In this document: positions 43,301 through 54,522 of the stretch, piece after piece
How the letters are laid out: each line of letters begins with the position of its first letter
Numbering within the stretch: the first letter of the stretch is position 1
NCBI RefSeq assembly: GCF_029227915.1
Contig: NC_079889.1
Location: 4,464,001 to 4,528,000, forward strand
Reading direction: 5' to 3'
DNA length: 64,000 nucleotides
Source of the DNA: Hydractinia symbiolongicarpus
Lineage: Eukaryota; Cnidaria; Hydrozoa; Anthoathecata; Hydractiniidae
Notes under the pieces: model-generated
The model's database searches: none
What the model saw: the letters and a program-made list of their open reading frames with translations, nothing else
What the model was told of the DNA's origin: nothing
Program-made: the position numbers and the translations under genes

Positions 43301-46300
43301 TCATTGATTGTAATTTTTCTAGGTGCACTCCCTCTCCGGTTCGTTATAGAAAGATTTCATCTCTTTTGCCACCCATACAAGGTCTATACAACGTGAACAT
43401 AAAAGATCTAGCCAGTAAATATGAACTATTAAGTCATAATTTGAAATCTCACGAATGCTCTCTAAATCAAGAAAATGCATTAAGAAATATTTTTGATATT
43501 CACATTCTGTGTGGTTGTTTTCAGTTGCCGCATGATAAGTCATGTGTTATGTCGGAAAGTAATATTGATGTCGTTCAGCCCGGGTTAACGAGAAGACTGC
43601 CGGTTGTGGATGTTACTAATGCGATACGAGACGCAGGAGATCCCACCGTATGCGGAAAAGATTATCAAGGGACTAACCAGAAGATTATAACATTACCACC
43701 CAAGATGGAGAGCGGAAAATATGACACCGGGGTTGTTTGTCCACATAATGACGTGCAAAATTTGGTGAGTCATGATGCAGAGTTTCAAAGTTCTTCTCAT
43801 TTTACGTCAGTTATGAAAGACGCAACAAATAAAGCGACGAAAAATGAAGCGATGACAAATAAAGTGACGACAAATGAACTGACAGAGATCTTAAGCCAAG
43901 GGTTGGTTGAAAAGACAACTTCAAATAGCAATCTAGAAATAGCGGATGACACGAACTCAAACATAAAGCTGTTCAGCAGTCCTGAAGTAGCTGCACAAAG
44001 TAATGACCAGAAAACATATGGGAAAACTTTTAAAACAGTTTCCAATCAAAATACGGTTGTTACATATCAAAGCCAATCAGCTGAGATAGAATTGACCAAT
44101 AAAACGTCTAAAAAGTTTTCACCATTTCGCTCAGTGAACACAAGTAAAATCCAACTTTTAGATTTCGATACTAATTTTCGCTGGAGCACTCCTAAAAAGT
44201 TATTGGAGAGAGATTTTAGTCCCGTGAAATTAGTTCATCGCGATCCCCAGACCAAGATACGCGAAGAAAATGCGAAAAGTCATCATGCATTGGAGAATGT
44301 GAGACAAAAGACGATTTTGCAAAAAAAGCACGAGCAAAGTCGACCAAATACTTTGCAGGACAAACAAGAAGCCTTCTATAACACTAGCGACGAAAGTGAC
44401 CCAAAAAAAACCAATAAACAAGAGTCACAACAAAATGTTATTAGAATGAGTATTGATACTTTGCTGAATGGTCAAGTGAACGTTGGCGAAATAATGTGCC
44501 GTAACAACAATCATGATACAGGAACCGATAATGACGATTGTAAAACCGGTACAAAAATCCATAAAGGGGGTTGTATTGGTCGTGTTCACGAAGTCAAGGC
44601 TGGTCGTGTTCAAGAAGTGAAGATTAAGGCCTGTAACAAGTGGTTATCTGGTGTGGAACAAGTTCAAGTGAAAAACCTCATGACATTCAGTCAGACGCAT
44701 ACATCTCACGAAGACTTGTGTTTCAATGGAAAAAAAAGAATCAAGTTTCTTACTGAAACGCCTGCTCAACGGAAATCAGGGGGTAAGTTTGTTTTGTGTT
44801 TACTTCTCATACTTATCGGACGAAAGTTTTCTGACGCGTGGAGGTACAAAACCTTTGTTCAGCAACTAGTTGGTTTGATTGCACGTCATGCATGTGTCAT
44901 AAATAGGGTCGTTATTAAAGTAAAGGTCGTGTTCTGTAGTTTTAAGTCTTAAACATACCACGCAAGCTTTATAAGATTCTGTTCATTGAATTTCAACAAT
45001 TGAACTTTTAAACGGTTAAAATCAGCTTATAAAATTGGTCGTGAAATTCTGTACTTCTTTTATATCGTTCTTTTAGGTCCGTTGCACATAACAAAGTTTA
45101 CAATAACTAGGGTAGGCGCTGAGCCTCACAAACCTTGGAAAGCCTAAAACTTCTGACCAACTTTAAAAAAAAGAAAATTGCTTAAGCAAATTATGTTGAT
45201 TAAAAAAAGCCACTAGCCTCAGTGATGTATATAAAGCTTCATATTTTCTCTTTCATTGGTAGTATATTTCGTTTCACTTGTGCATCTGATGTATTTAAAA
45301 ATTGCTAAAGTTATTGGGTTTGAATTATTGTTTGCAAGTCAATAAGTTTCAACAAGTTTGAAAAAAAGAAAATATTTTTGCCAAAGCTATGCACGATGAT
45401 CCCGCCAAATTCATTTGTTTAGACTTCGATTAATTTGTGACAATCGAGAAGGTATACTTATATTTAGCTATAGCAAATTTTGCTACGTGTGAGAGAGAAC
45501 TAGCAAATCACTTTGTCGATTTGTCAAACGTCAAAATAAAAAACGTATTATTTGACAATCACAATCTTCCCTAAGATCACAAGGACTCCGGCCTACGCTC
45601 TCGTAAGTAGTCGCTAAATCAGTTCAAAATCCTTTCTATTCTCAAAAATCTAGTTTTACGGTATGAATTATTTAAACATCACAGATTTTAACAACTCTCT
45701 TCCTAATGTCGAATTGGCATGTAGCGTAAAATAATATCACCTTGAATCATGGTCAAAATTAATAAAACGAAGGCAATTTTTTCGTCATTTTTTAAACACG
45801 GAAAAACGGGTGAAATGATCACTTCTCTGCAGACTGCGAAGTCATTACTTGTGCACACACGTAGGCCAGGAGATTGTGTGAAGTTCGCTAGTAACATTCT
45901 TTAGCGCACCCTCGCAACAAGATAACCCACGTCGCGGCCCATGAAGGTCGTGGAATTTAAGTTTAACCAAAAGTCAGTCCTACGTCAGATAAAAACATTG
46001 ATAAGTGGACATTGATAAGTTCGAAATCCGCGACTCTAATATAGAAACAACCAATGTGACCACTTATAGTATGTGCATGATTATGGATTGCTTTTCGTTC
46101 AGAAACCCTGTTCATAGGTAAACAGACCCGAAAAGTTCCATTTATCAACTGCGTAGCAACACTCTTGGCAACTATTTTTACCTTAAACCATACCCTTGTT
46201 ATAAGACACTGCACAGGTAGGGTCACAAGTAGGGTCTATAGTGTGTTCTGGAAAGTGAACTCGTCTTAACTTATTAACTTTGCATACCTTAGAACCTAGT

Positions 46301-49300
46301 AGTTGAGGTGCAACGTCAAATCACTTCTGTCGTTTCACAACTTTGCAGTTCAAGATAGAAAATTTTAAATACTTTTTTACCGTTTTTATCGTGTTTTTTG
46401 CGCTGCATAATCTACAAAATTTTGACTAAATTAATATTAGTTAAGCTGAAATTTAACTATAAAAAAGCACTTACGTCTTAAATCCATATATTAGCAACTC
46501 AATACCGACTTTCAACGCTTTTCACCTGAAAGTATTTCAAAATTTAATAATTCCTTATTTCAAAATTTTTCGAAATGTTTTAGGGAATTTGCGAGGAAAA
46601 TAATTTTTAAAGAAATCAATTAGTTGTTAAACCTTGCGTGGTGTTCGTTCTCATTGCGGATGGTCCTGTGTTCGAAACTGAAACGAGTCCAGGGTGACCA
46701 CTCCTCCTTAAATTCCTTAAATAACCTTAGAAAAAAAAAATCTCCTTAAAAGTACTTAAATATACTTTATATAATTTTGAAATTTTAGCTGTTCTCCTTA
46801 ATTTCTCCGTATTTCTTAATTTTTCTGATCGTAACTTTTTTGGAAATGTGTTTATGGATTGTTCATCACCAGTGAAATAAGACATATTTCTCTGTTACCT
46901 GAAATCCTATATTTTCTATCTTTCAGGGCATAATTTCTATGTATACTTGTATAATATGTATAATTTTCTTATCATAGAACATAGTATGTAACATTAAAGA
47001 TGGAGAACTTAAATTTGTTTTCTCCTTAATTATCCTTATTTTTTATTTTTTTTATTCTCGTTCGCAACAAAATATCCTTAACAAATGTCAATTTTTCTCC
47101 TTAATTCTCCTTTATACCCTTACTTTTGCTCTCATTTTATTAGTGGTCACCCTGGAGTCATAAAAGCGTGAAGCGGTCCTTTTTTTAATCAGCACATGTT
47201 TAAATTGTTACCCAGAACTATTCTTGACTTTGTCAAGAAATACATGTTTAAAAAATGCCAGGAATGTCAGGAAAAGAAGAAGTTGATATCATATAGACTT
47301 TCTGCAATTCTTGTTGAAGGCTGACCAATAAGAAATAAAGAGGCTATCCGAGGTGGTTTAAGGTCTATTTCGATTTCAAATCAAAGAAATTGTTCAAGAG
47401 ATTCTCTTTTTTTTTCTTAAGGTTTTATCCCTTGCGATAGAGTGGCCAAAACAACATCCACCAAGAATCGGTTAGAAGATATCCGAAATAGTAAGATAAG
47501 AATGCATGCGCGACAGATGTTAAGGGACAAGTTCAAAAGTGATAAGATACGGAACGTTTGCTCGCAATCACTTGTCGTTAAAAAAGATGACGTCAAATTG
47601 AATCAAACTGATAAGACAGAAACGAAAACTTGTCAATTTGCCGAAGTTTCTTCTGCAAACTGTCATGACAAACATTGTAGAGAGTCGAGCAACATTAATA
47701 CAAAGATGTCGAAAAATTTTACGAGCACAACAACCGACAAAATCAGCACGGTCGTTGGCTCAGGATTGGGACAGACATCTTTTATACAAGAGAAATGTTC
47801 AATTGAGAGTGCCGAAGATAATAGTAGTCAAGGAGAAACTTATCCAAAAAAATTGATCGTTGGTGAGAATAAAGAGAGTTCAGATAGCAGAGATAACGAA
47901 TCCGATAGTGATTTTGGACTAGTAAATGACCATTGTCTTAAAAAGATAAAGAGGGACGCTGGAAAAGTTACCCGCATTGAATCTAAAAGAATGGATAGTG
48001 GTCGTTTTGAATCAAATGATAATCCTATGCTGGTCAATACGAAAGGATTAAACAACGACGACGAGAAAAAAGAAATGCGACCCGTCGACGTGGTTACCAC
48101 CGGTAAATCCGAAAGTGAACCCGTTACCGAGCCTGACAGATTGAATGGTGATCGTTTTAAATCGAAGAATATTGTAGAGGTCAATGCTGAAAGATCAAAA
48201 GGCGACAACAAGAAAAACGAAATTACACCCATCGATGTGAGTAGTGACAGTGGATCCGACGCCGAGTCTAGTGACAAATCCGAGTCCAGTGATGAATCCA
48301 AGTCCAGTGACGAATCCGATAGTGAATCTAGCAGCGTTCGTTTTATATCGAATAAAAATCTGGTAAAGTTTAATGCCAAAAGATCAAAGAGCGAAAACAA
48401 GAGAAAAGAAATTCCACCTGTCGATGTGAATAATGACAGTGGATCTGACAGTGAGTCAAGTTATGAGTCCGACAGTGAATCTAAAAGGGTGAATAGCCAT
48501 CACCTTAAATCCAACGATATTCGTATGCAATTTAATGCCGAAAGATCGAAGCTCGGTAAAAAGAGAAAGAAAAAAAGAGTCATCGAGGTGAGTAGTGACA
48601 GTGGATCCGACAACACAGATAGTGTGGATTCGGATGGTTATTCAGTAGAGGAACGTAAAATAATCCATAAAGAAAAGAATGAGGGAAGTGTGGCCATGGA
48701 ATCTGACACTCGCCGGTGCAGAAAACATCTGTGCTGTTTAACATCACCTCGTAAGAACACGCCATCATTTGTGTATAGTGGTAGTAAGCTCGCTAGAGAT
48801 GAACGAGTGAGAGAAAGTACCGTTGTAGATGCTGATAACTCGAAAAGTACTCATACCGAAGTGAAAAATAATCACATGGTATCGTCGTGTAACCGTATTG
48901 ATCACAACTTGCAGGTCAGGGTAAAAAAATTAAGTAAATTAAAAATAGAACAATGCATAAAAAACATTCGAAGTAAAGCTATCTGTAAAAAGATGTTACG
49001 TGGACACACTCTCGTAATTGAATTATCTAATGACATTAAAGATGACGTTGATCAACGAATTAATGACGATTGCAATGATGGTTGCCATAGTGATGATAAT
49101 GTTCGGAAATGCACTGATGCTGACGACGCAGACAAACAATACGAAAAATTCCTCAAACAGACCGCACAGTCAAAGCTCCAATTAGAACTACCAAGTAAAT
49201 CAAACATTTCGTCGAGACTAAAGGACCAATCAGAATGCATATCAGCGGTAATAAGTCGTTTAAGACGCACACAGAACGATCTTTCTGTTACACACCAGTT

Positions 49301-50714
49301 AGAATCCAGAATGCCAAAAGCTTATAGGTCGAGATGTACAGAAAATGAAGATTCGATTGGATATATTCAAGGAAAGCTAGAAAAGCGACGAATTTGCCGT
49401 TCAAAAAACTCAGATGTGGCGGTTGATAGCGACGATGAACCGGTACTGTTAAAATGGAAGCGAATAAGAAAGAGTAGTATTTGCGTGACAGATTTGGATG
49501 AAAAATCGGATACCTCGGATGCAAATGGAGTCAGAGTTGATAGCGACGATAAACCGTTACTGTTGAAATGTAAGCGAATAAGAAATAGTAGTATTTGCGT
49601 GACAGATTTGGATGAAAAATCGGATACCTCGGATGCAAATGGAGTCAGAGTTGATAGCGACGATAAACCGTTACTGTTGAAATGTAAGCGAATAAGAAAT
49701 AGTAGTATTTGCGTGACAGATTCGGATGAAAAATCGGATACCTCGGATGCAAATGGAGTCAGAGTTGGTAGCGACGATAAACCGTTACTGTTGAAATGTA
49801 AGCGAATAAGAAATAGTAGTATTTGCGTGACAGAATCGGATGAAAAATCGGATACCTCGGATGCAAATGGAGTCAGAGTTGGTGACGACGTAGGTGAGTT
49901 AGTACATTCAAAGTTTCGGCTGGAGAAAAAACATAATTTAGATACGAATGCAAATGCTTACAAAAAAAATTTTGTTGGTGAGGATACATCAATGCAGGAA
50001 GAAAAACGTGTACGGCAGGTGTTATCTGGTGAAGCGGATTTGAGTGAAAAGTCAGGTAGCGACAATGATTATGAGGCGTTACAAACAGAGTCAAATACAT
50101 TGCAGTTTGTCACATCTGCATCAGACACGTTGCTACCAGGTTCCTCGAAGAGAAAACTCGTTTCAGACACAGATGGCGAGGGTGCATATCTGAATACCGC
50201 ATTCAAATCATATTTTGACGCCATTTGTAAACCCACTCAGTCAAAACATGTCAATCTTAACGAACTGAGCAATAGTTCAGATGTTGAATTTACAACCAAT
50301 CCGCGAATTTCAAAATATCGTCAAAGAGCTCTTCATAGAAAGTTTGGTGTGCGTGATTTTCGCATTATACTATACGATTGTTCCAAACAGGAGAGATATT
50401 TGAGAAAGGTTAAAGATAAAGACAGTACATCAACATCTCTAGGTTGTAGAAGTGACTTTAGAATCAGACTCAACGACTGCATCAAGAACGGCAGACTTTT
50501 TGAAACAGTACGCAAGGAAAAGAGTGATGCTAATCGCGAAAAAAAAGTTGACTTCTCTCAAAACAGGATTAGTTTCGAACCAAACTACTTTTTTTTTGAC
50601 AGCAAAATGCTGAAAAGAGATCCTTTCGGTAACATTCTAATACCGCTAAATTCTATAACTGATTCGGAAATTCGACAGGACTTCATCAATCACTTTGAGG
50701 AATATGTTAAGTAG
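34393..50714 (+). CDS. Giant nuclear-type protein with Myc/Mga-like bHLH domain, multi-exon
   Basis: Exons seen: 34348 or 34393 (ATG)-34440, 34865-34942, 35440-35481, 36129-36254 (all phase 0); 37184-37219; 37751-38064; 39172-44782; 47422-50714. The last three join perfectly in phase and give about 3,070 residues. The bHLH starts in exon 37751-38064: MRQKHCDVEKQRRHSLLSLF, with the H-x3-E-x2-RR basic pattern of E-box (CACGTG) binders, a loop with SSTKLPK at the intron, then helix 2 VSILKQAKSFICVANAIEKE and a zipper-like tail. The 5' exons suggest one or two chromodomain-like folds (NEIEKIID, KDYLVARKSSWEHQDYIQKR). The two giant exons encode disordered, Ser/Asp-rich and basic sequence. Unresolved: exon 37184-37219 read in phase 0 meets TGA at 37214, so one small exon or splice site upstream is mis-set. 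A further candidate in-frame exon is 37027-37089. Confidence 0.8.
37501..37532. repeat. 14-bp inverted repeat, 4-nt loop, in intron
   Basis: Arms 37501-37514 (TTTTCATGTACTGT) and 37519-37532 are exact reverse complements; pairing extends outward with one bulged T. Confidence 0.85.
38065..39171. other. Intron inside the bHLH loop
   Basis: Donor gtaaaa, acceptor cttttttag. AT-rich, no repeat boundary seen. It separates the basic/helix 1 half from helix 2. Confidence 0.75.
40738..40989. repeat. Coding 42-bp tandem repeat, six units
   Basis: Units start at 40738, 40780, 40822, 40864, 40906 and 40948, then a partial seventh. Each encodes VLPINHVDAPLSDA with few changes and keeps the reading frame of the giant protein. 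Confidence 0.95.
44783..47421. other. Intron between the two giant exons
   Basis: Donor gtaagt, acceptor cttaag, phase 1 on both sides. It carries the MITE at 46690-47154 and fragments resembling the GTTCCACTTATC MITE near 46000-46150. Confidence 0.8.
46690..47154. mobile_element. hAT-like MITE with 13-bp inverted ends
   Basis: CAGGGTGACCACT at 46690-46702 is matched in inverse at 47142-47154. The flanks share GAGTC (46685-46689 and 47155-47159), a 5-bp target duplication. The interior is full of CTCCTTAA-type motifs. CAGGG ends suggest hAT, but 5 bp is shorter than the usual 8-bp hAT duplication. Confidence 0.7.
49422..49877. repeat. Coding 114-bp tandem repeat, four units
   Basis: Units start at 49422, 49536, 49650 and 49764. 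Each encodes 38 residues with VDSDDKPLLLKCKRIRNSS and DEKSDTSDANGVR. The last three are nearly identical and the first is diverged. Confidence 0.95.
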
Positions 50715-51749
50715 TAACTTACTAATTAATATTTACAGTATAGGACCACGTTGTGCCAAGTTGGTTTATTTAAAGGAAATTGATGGAAAGTGTAAGGAAA
50801 TGTTAGACATCGTTAGTCAAGTTGGTGCTAAATAATTTGATTGGACAGAGGAATACTTTATTTAGAAAGGATTTGCGAATTGTAGCTCTTGCGAAGGATT
50901 TTCTCTTCCCGATCGGTCTGTCCCGTTGTTTTAGAAACGAAACAAATATTCTGCTGCAAATTTAGGTAATCTTTGAAGCTGTAAAGGTTTTCTTTGAAGA
51001 GTGTCTCACACCGATTCAGATACTTTTTATTATTTTAGCATACTCTGTGGTTTGAGACTTGCTTGCGTTTTAGTCCCAAAAATCATCGAAGGAATATATT
51101 TTTGAATCTTAAAAATAAAAAAATAGGTTGTAGTTAATATTTTATTTTTAAAATTGTTTTGTTAGTCAATACGTCCACTCGGTCGGCTCCCTGTGATAGA
51201 CCTGTAAATTGAAACATGATTGTCAGACTTGTTTTCAATTTTCTAGGAAAAAAATCAGTAATTCGTCATCAAATATGACGTATTTGTTATTTGTTACACT
51301 TATACAATATACCTTGTGTTCAAGTTAGGGAAATAGCAAATCCTTTGGAAGAATTCTCTGTTACTTATATATCCTTTCACCCTAAAAACTATACCTCCCC
51401 ACCCACCCACTTCTACATTTCGTTATAGTTCGTAACACGAATGATTGTATCCCACGTATCGAGTGTTAAATATTTTGTAAAAGGGGATGGGAATGACTCG
51501 ATCAGGGTGTCTTTTATTTCAGGAAAGGGCGGGGTTAATGTTAAGTGGACACGCAGTATGTTCATTATATACGTGTATAGATATTAGAAAAATATTCGTC
51601 TTTGTTAGCGATTTTTAAATGGTAGATAGCTAGCGCGTTTTAGAAACGGTCTTTTGTTTGTTATGTTTTGGTTTTGTACATTAAAACGACTTTTTTTCCC
51701 TTTTTTTTCAGTCTATTATATTAAATCGATATTTTCAGTTTCAGTTAAT
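50715..51749. other. 3' flank of the giant gene
   Basis: No gene seen. A possible polyadenylation signal AATAAA lies near 51114. The PLE array begins at 51750. Confidence 0.5.
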
Positions 51750-51751
51750 AC

Positions 51752-53071
51752 TTGCACCTTAATGATAGAAACACGTACATACAAATGCCAAATGACCTAA
51801 CCAATGACATTAGCAAAGAGGTAAAAGATTATGTCGATTTCCTTTTTGTTAAACAATACATTGACAAAACGACTAGACGATTTCTAACTCCCCCTAATCC
51901 ACCGCGCACATCACTATTTTACGGACTACCTAAAATACATAAACCTGAGATCCCACTAAGACCGATTGTTTCGGGTTGCGACAGCGCCACAGACAACCTA
52001 TCAAAATACGTAACACATTTCATCCAACCTTTGGTCACGAAACTACCGTCCTACATTAAAGACACAAAACACTTTCTCAGAGGATTGCGGGAGCTCCCAC
52101 CTATGCCCGAAAATGCTTTTCTTGTAACAGCAGACGTTGCGGCTCTATACACAAACATCCCCCATGATGAAGGAATTAAAGCAGTACTCGATTTTATAAA
52201 ACAATTTAGAAATGAAATGCCTAAATATACCCCACCAAATCATGTCTTTCACACGCTGCTGCATCTCATTCTTAAAAACAGTTTTTTCAAATTTATGACA
52301 TCATTTTATCACCAAATTAAAGGAACGTCCATGGGTACAAGAATGGCCCCACCTTACGCAAATCTATTTATGGCAGTACTTGAAGGCCTAATCATAGCTG
52401 ATTTTCCCGGTTTTATTGAATTCTGGAAGCGCTTTATAGATGACATTTTTTTCATATTTACGGGAACTGAACTACAATTAAAAAAATTATTCACACACAT
52501 GAACAAAATTCACCCTTCCATAAAATTTACTTTTGAGTATTCAAAATCAGATATTCCCTTTCTTGACACACGCATATATATTGACCAGTCTCGCAAATTA
52601 CAAACAACCCTATTCCGCAAACCTACTGATAGAATGATGCTTTTACACTACTCCTCTGAACACCCTCATCATGTTAAGGCTAGCATCGTATATACCCAGG
52701 CATTGAGATATTGCACAATCATATCCAATGACCAAAATTTAGAAAAGGAATTATATACTCTTGCACGCACATTCCTGGCTAGAGGATACCCCCTAAATCT
52801 CTTAATTGATAAATTTTCAAAGGCTCTGAATTTTTTGAGAAATGAACTCCTCGAACCCGTCATGCACACACACGTAGAAGAAATCACACCACTCATAACT
52901 CCATTTTCCCCTGTTGGTATGGCGCAAAGTAGAATTATTCACAAACATTGGTCAGTTATCGAAAAAAATGAGACTTTAAAATCGATCTGGCCGTCCCGCC
53001 CCTTAACTGCATACACACGGGGCAAAAGCCTAAGAGACACTTTGGTTAAATCGGCTCAAAAACCTTTGTAA
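51752..53071 (+). pseudogene. PLE reverse transcriptase, 5'-truncated copy 1
   Basis: Identical by eye to the last 439 residues of the full copies. It lacks the N-terminal 213 residues but keeps the whole RT core: YGLPKIHKPEIPLRPIVSG, VTADVAALYTNIP, GTSMGTRMAPPYANLFM and RFIDDIFFIF. The frame enters directly from unrelated flanking DNA with no ATG of its own, so translation is unlikely. Confidence 0.9.
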
Positions 53072-53260
53072 TTATATAAAAATAATTTTTTTTCTGTCTA
53101 CATATATATATTTTAGGTAAAACATTATTGTGGTTTTCTTCAACAGCCTTGTCGTCCCTAAGTCAAAGGTCCTATTAAGCAATTATATTTTAGGGGACAA
53201 AACTCCTTCTCAAAAGGGCCAAAAATTCTCGAATTAATCATTTTTTGTCTTTTAATAAAA

Positions 53261-53470
53261 CGGATCGAAAACTCCCGCCTTTTTGCAATCGGATCGAAAA
53301 TTCCCGCTTTATGCTTCCTTTTGCGTCCGACAATTATCCAGACAGATCGAAAAACCCCGCCTTTTTGCAATCGGATCGAAAATTCCCGCCATTTTCGGAT
53401 CGAAAATTCCCGCTCTATGCTTCCTTTTGCGTCCGACAATTATCCAGACATAAGGATCGAAATTTCCCGC
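53261..53470 (+). repeat. GGATCGAAAATTCCCGC repeat cluster, six units
   Basis: Units start at about 53261, 53290, 53344, 53372, 53396 and 53453, two of them spaced by a duplicated 35-bp block (from 53310 and 53417). TTCCCGC matches the E2F/DP core. The same cluster recurs at 58572-58781 and from 63882. Confidence 0.8.
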
Positions 53471-53777
53471 TCCCAGATTCGAACATTCTTGTTTACATCA
53501 AAGTCCGCAACCACCGCCGTTTAATCGAATAACGCGTTCGAAAAAATTTTTTTTGGGGGCCTAGACACAACCAAAATATTATTGACATTATCTTCGAGAT
53601 TCTCCAACTGTAAACATTGCTACCAACATATTTTATTTATCTTCAGTAAGTATGTTCAATTTGCATATAGCTAATGCGCACATCGCGACCGTTATTTTTC
53701 AATCTGGTCTAAGTACACACTTCTTTCTAAGAAAAACGAACGGGGACTTCTGTAATCGCAAGGAGTTTGCTCGGACA

Positions 53778-53860
53778 CTTCCCTGTCGGGCAGGTGAAAC
53801 ATGTTTCACAGAAACAGGGAAGAAGCGGTACCTGCTCCTGATGAAGGCCGTTTTGGCAAG
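53778..53860 (+). promoter_or_regulatory. Compact self-complementary element with CTGATGA, possible ribozyme relic
   Basis: CTTCCCTGT (53778-53786) pairs with ACAGGGAAG (53814-53822). GCAGGT (53790-53795) pairs with ACCTGC (53830-53835) across it, forming a pseudoknot. GTGAAACATGTTTCAC (53794-53809) is a perfect palindrome. CTGATGA follows at 53838-53844 with a short GGCC-GTTTT-GGC hairpin. PLEs are known to carry hammerhead ribozymes, and CTGATGA plus GAAAC are hammerhead core elements, but the order is not canonical and GAAA is missing after the hairpin. Confidence 0.35.
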
Positions 53861-53971
53861 CTGATCATTCTCGTTGTTTTGACAGTCCGCTCCGTTCGGT
53901 TTTCTTCCGTTCTGTTTCATTCCATTATTCGTCTCAGCATTATTATTAAAAAAATTTTTTTTGCGCAGATA

Positions 53972-54403
53972 ATGTCGCTGAACGCAACATACGCCGGTGA
54001 AGGAGATATAAAAAAGACAGAAATTTTCTTCAGCAATCTTAACAATAGCAATATCCAACAAATACGCGGCGAAATTTATAAGTCTATAAATGGTGACAGC
54101 TTTTTCCCAATACACACATGGCCTTTAGATATGCAGTTATTGTTCACTAACCTCCCTCTATCCGATTCAGATACATTTAAATTAATTTTATTTATGTTTG
54201 GAAATGGTTGCCCCCCACAAATTTGCATACAACATATTTTATGTAGCCACTTTAACAAAAACGCTATGAAAACGATAAAACGCATCCACCAAATTAGATG
54301 GATTACAACCAATTTGGAACACAAATTAAACACATGGTATTATTTTGACATATTTGAAAACAAAATGCTCTCTTTGAGTGGGATACCCAGGGGATCGTTA
54401 TAA
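53972..54403 (+). CDS. PLE small ORF A, 143 aa
   Basis: ATG at 53972 gives MSLNATYAGEGDIKKTEIFF ... NGDSFFPIHTWPLDMQLLFT and ends with IHQIRWITTNLEHKLNTWYY ... SGIPRGSL. The ORF is open, identical in the next copy, and placed first in the unit. There is no domain I recognise and no zinc or nuclease motif. A longer frame from 53801 exists, but its first 57 residues translate the structured leader, so I prefer the internal ATG. It could be an RNA-binding or assembly protein; unknown. Confidence 0.6.
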   Translation: MSLNATYAGEGDIKKTEIFFSNLNNSNIQQIRGEIYKSINGDSFFPIHTWPLDMQLLFTNLPLSDSDTFKLILFMFGNGCPPQICIQHILCSHFNKNAMKTIKRIHQIRWITTNLEHKLNTWYYFDIFENKMLSLSGIPRGSL

Positions 54404-54522
54404 AACTATTTCACATGCACCTCCCTTTTGGTCTTCCCCCCCCCCTCCCCTTTTTAACCCCGACAAAATTAATGATAAAGTGTTGTTCGCTATTTTTTGC
54501 TTTAAAATTTTAGTCTTTAATC

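Larger units (their letters stand above)
53072..53971. other. PLE inter-ORF region, copy 1 to 2
   Basis: It holds a short AT-rich 3' trailer, the E2F-like repeat cluster (53261-53470), the structured element at 53778-53844 and a 5' leader to the small ORF. In a tandem array this region acts as both the 3' end of one unit and the promoter of the next; that role is inferred. Confidence 0.6.

Noticed and set aside
49422-49877. CRISPR-like array
   Set aside because: The units are contiguous with no unique spacers and are coding in frame; the genome is eukaryotic.
53760-53880. Canonical hammerhead ribozyme
   Set aside because: CTGATGA and GAAAC are present, but GAAA does not follow the stem II hairpin and the helices connect in the wrong order, so I report only a candidate structured element.
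53801-53971. Upstream extension of PLE ORF A to 200 aa
   Set aside because: The extra 57 residues translate the palindromic leader; the internal ATG at 53972 is the more natural start.
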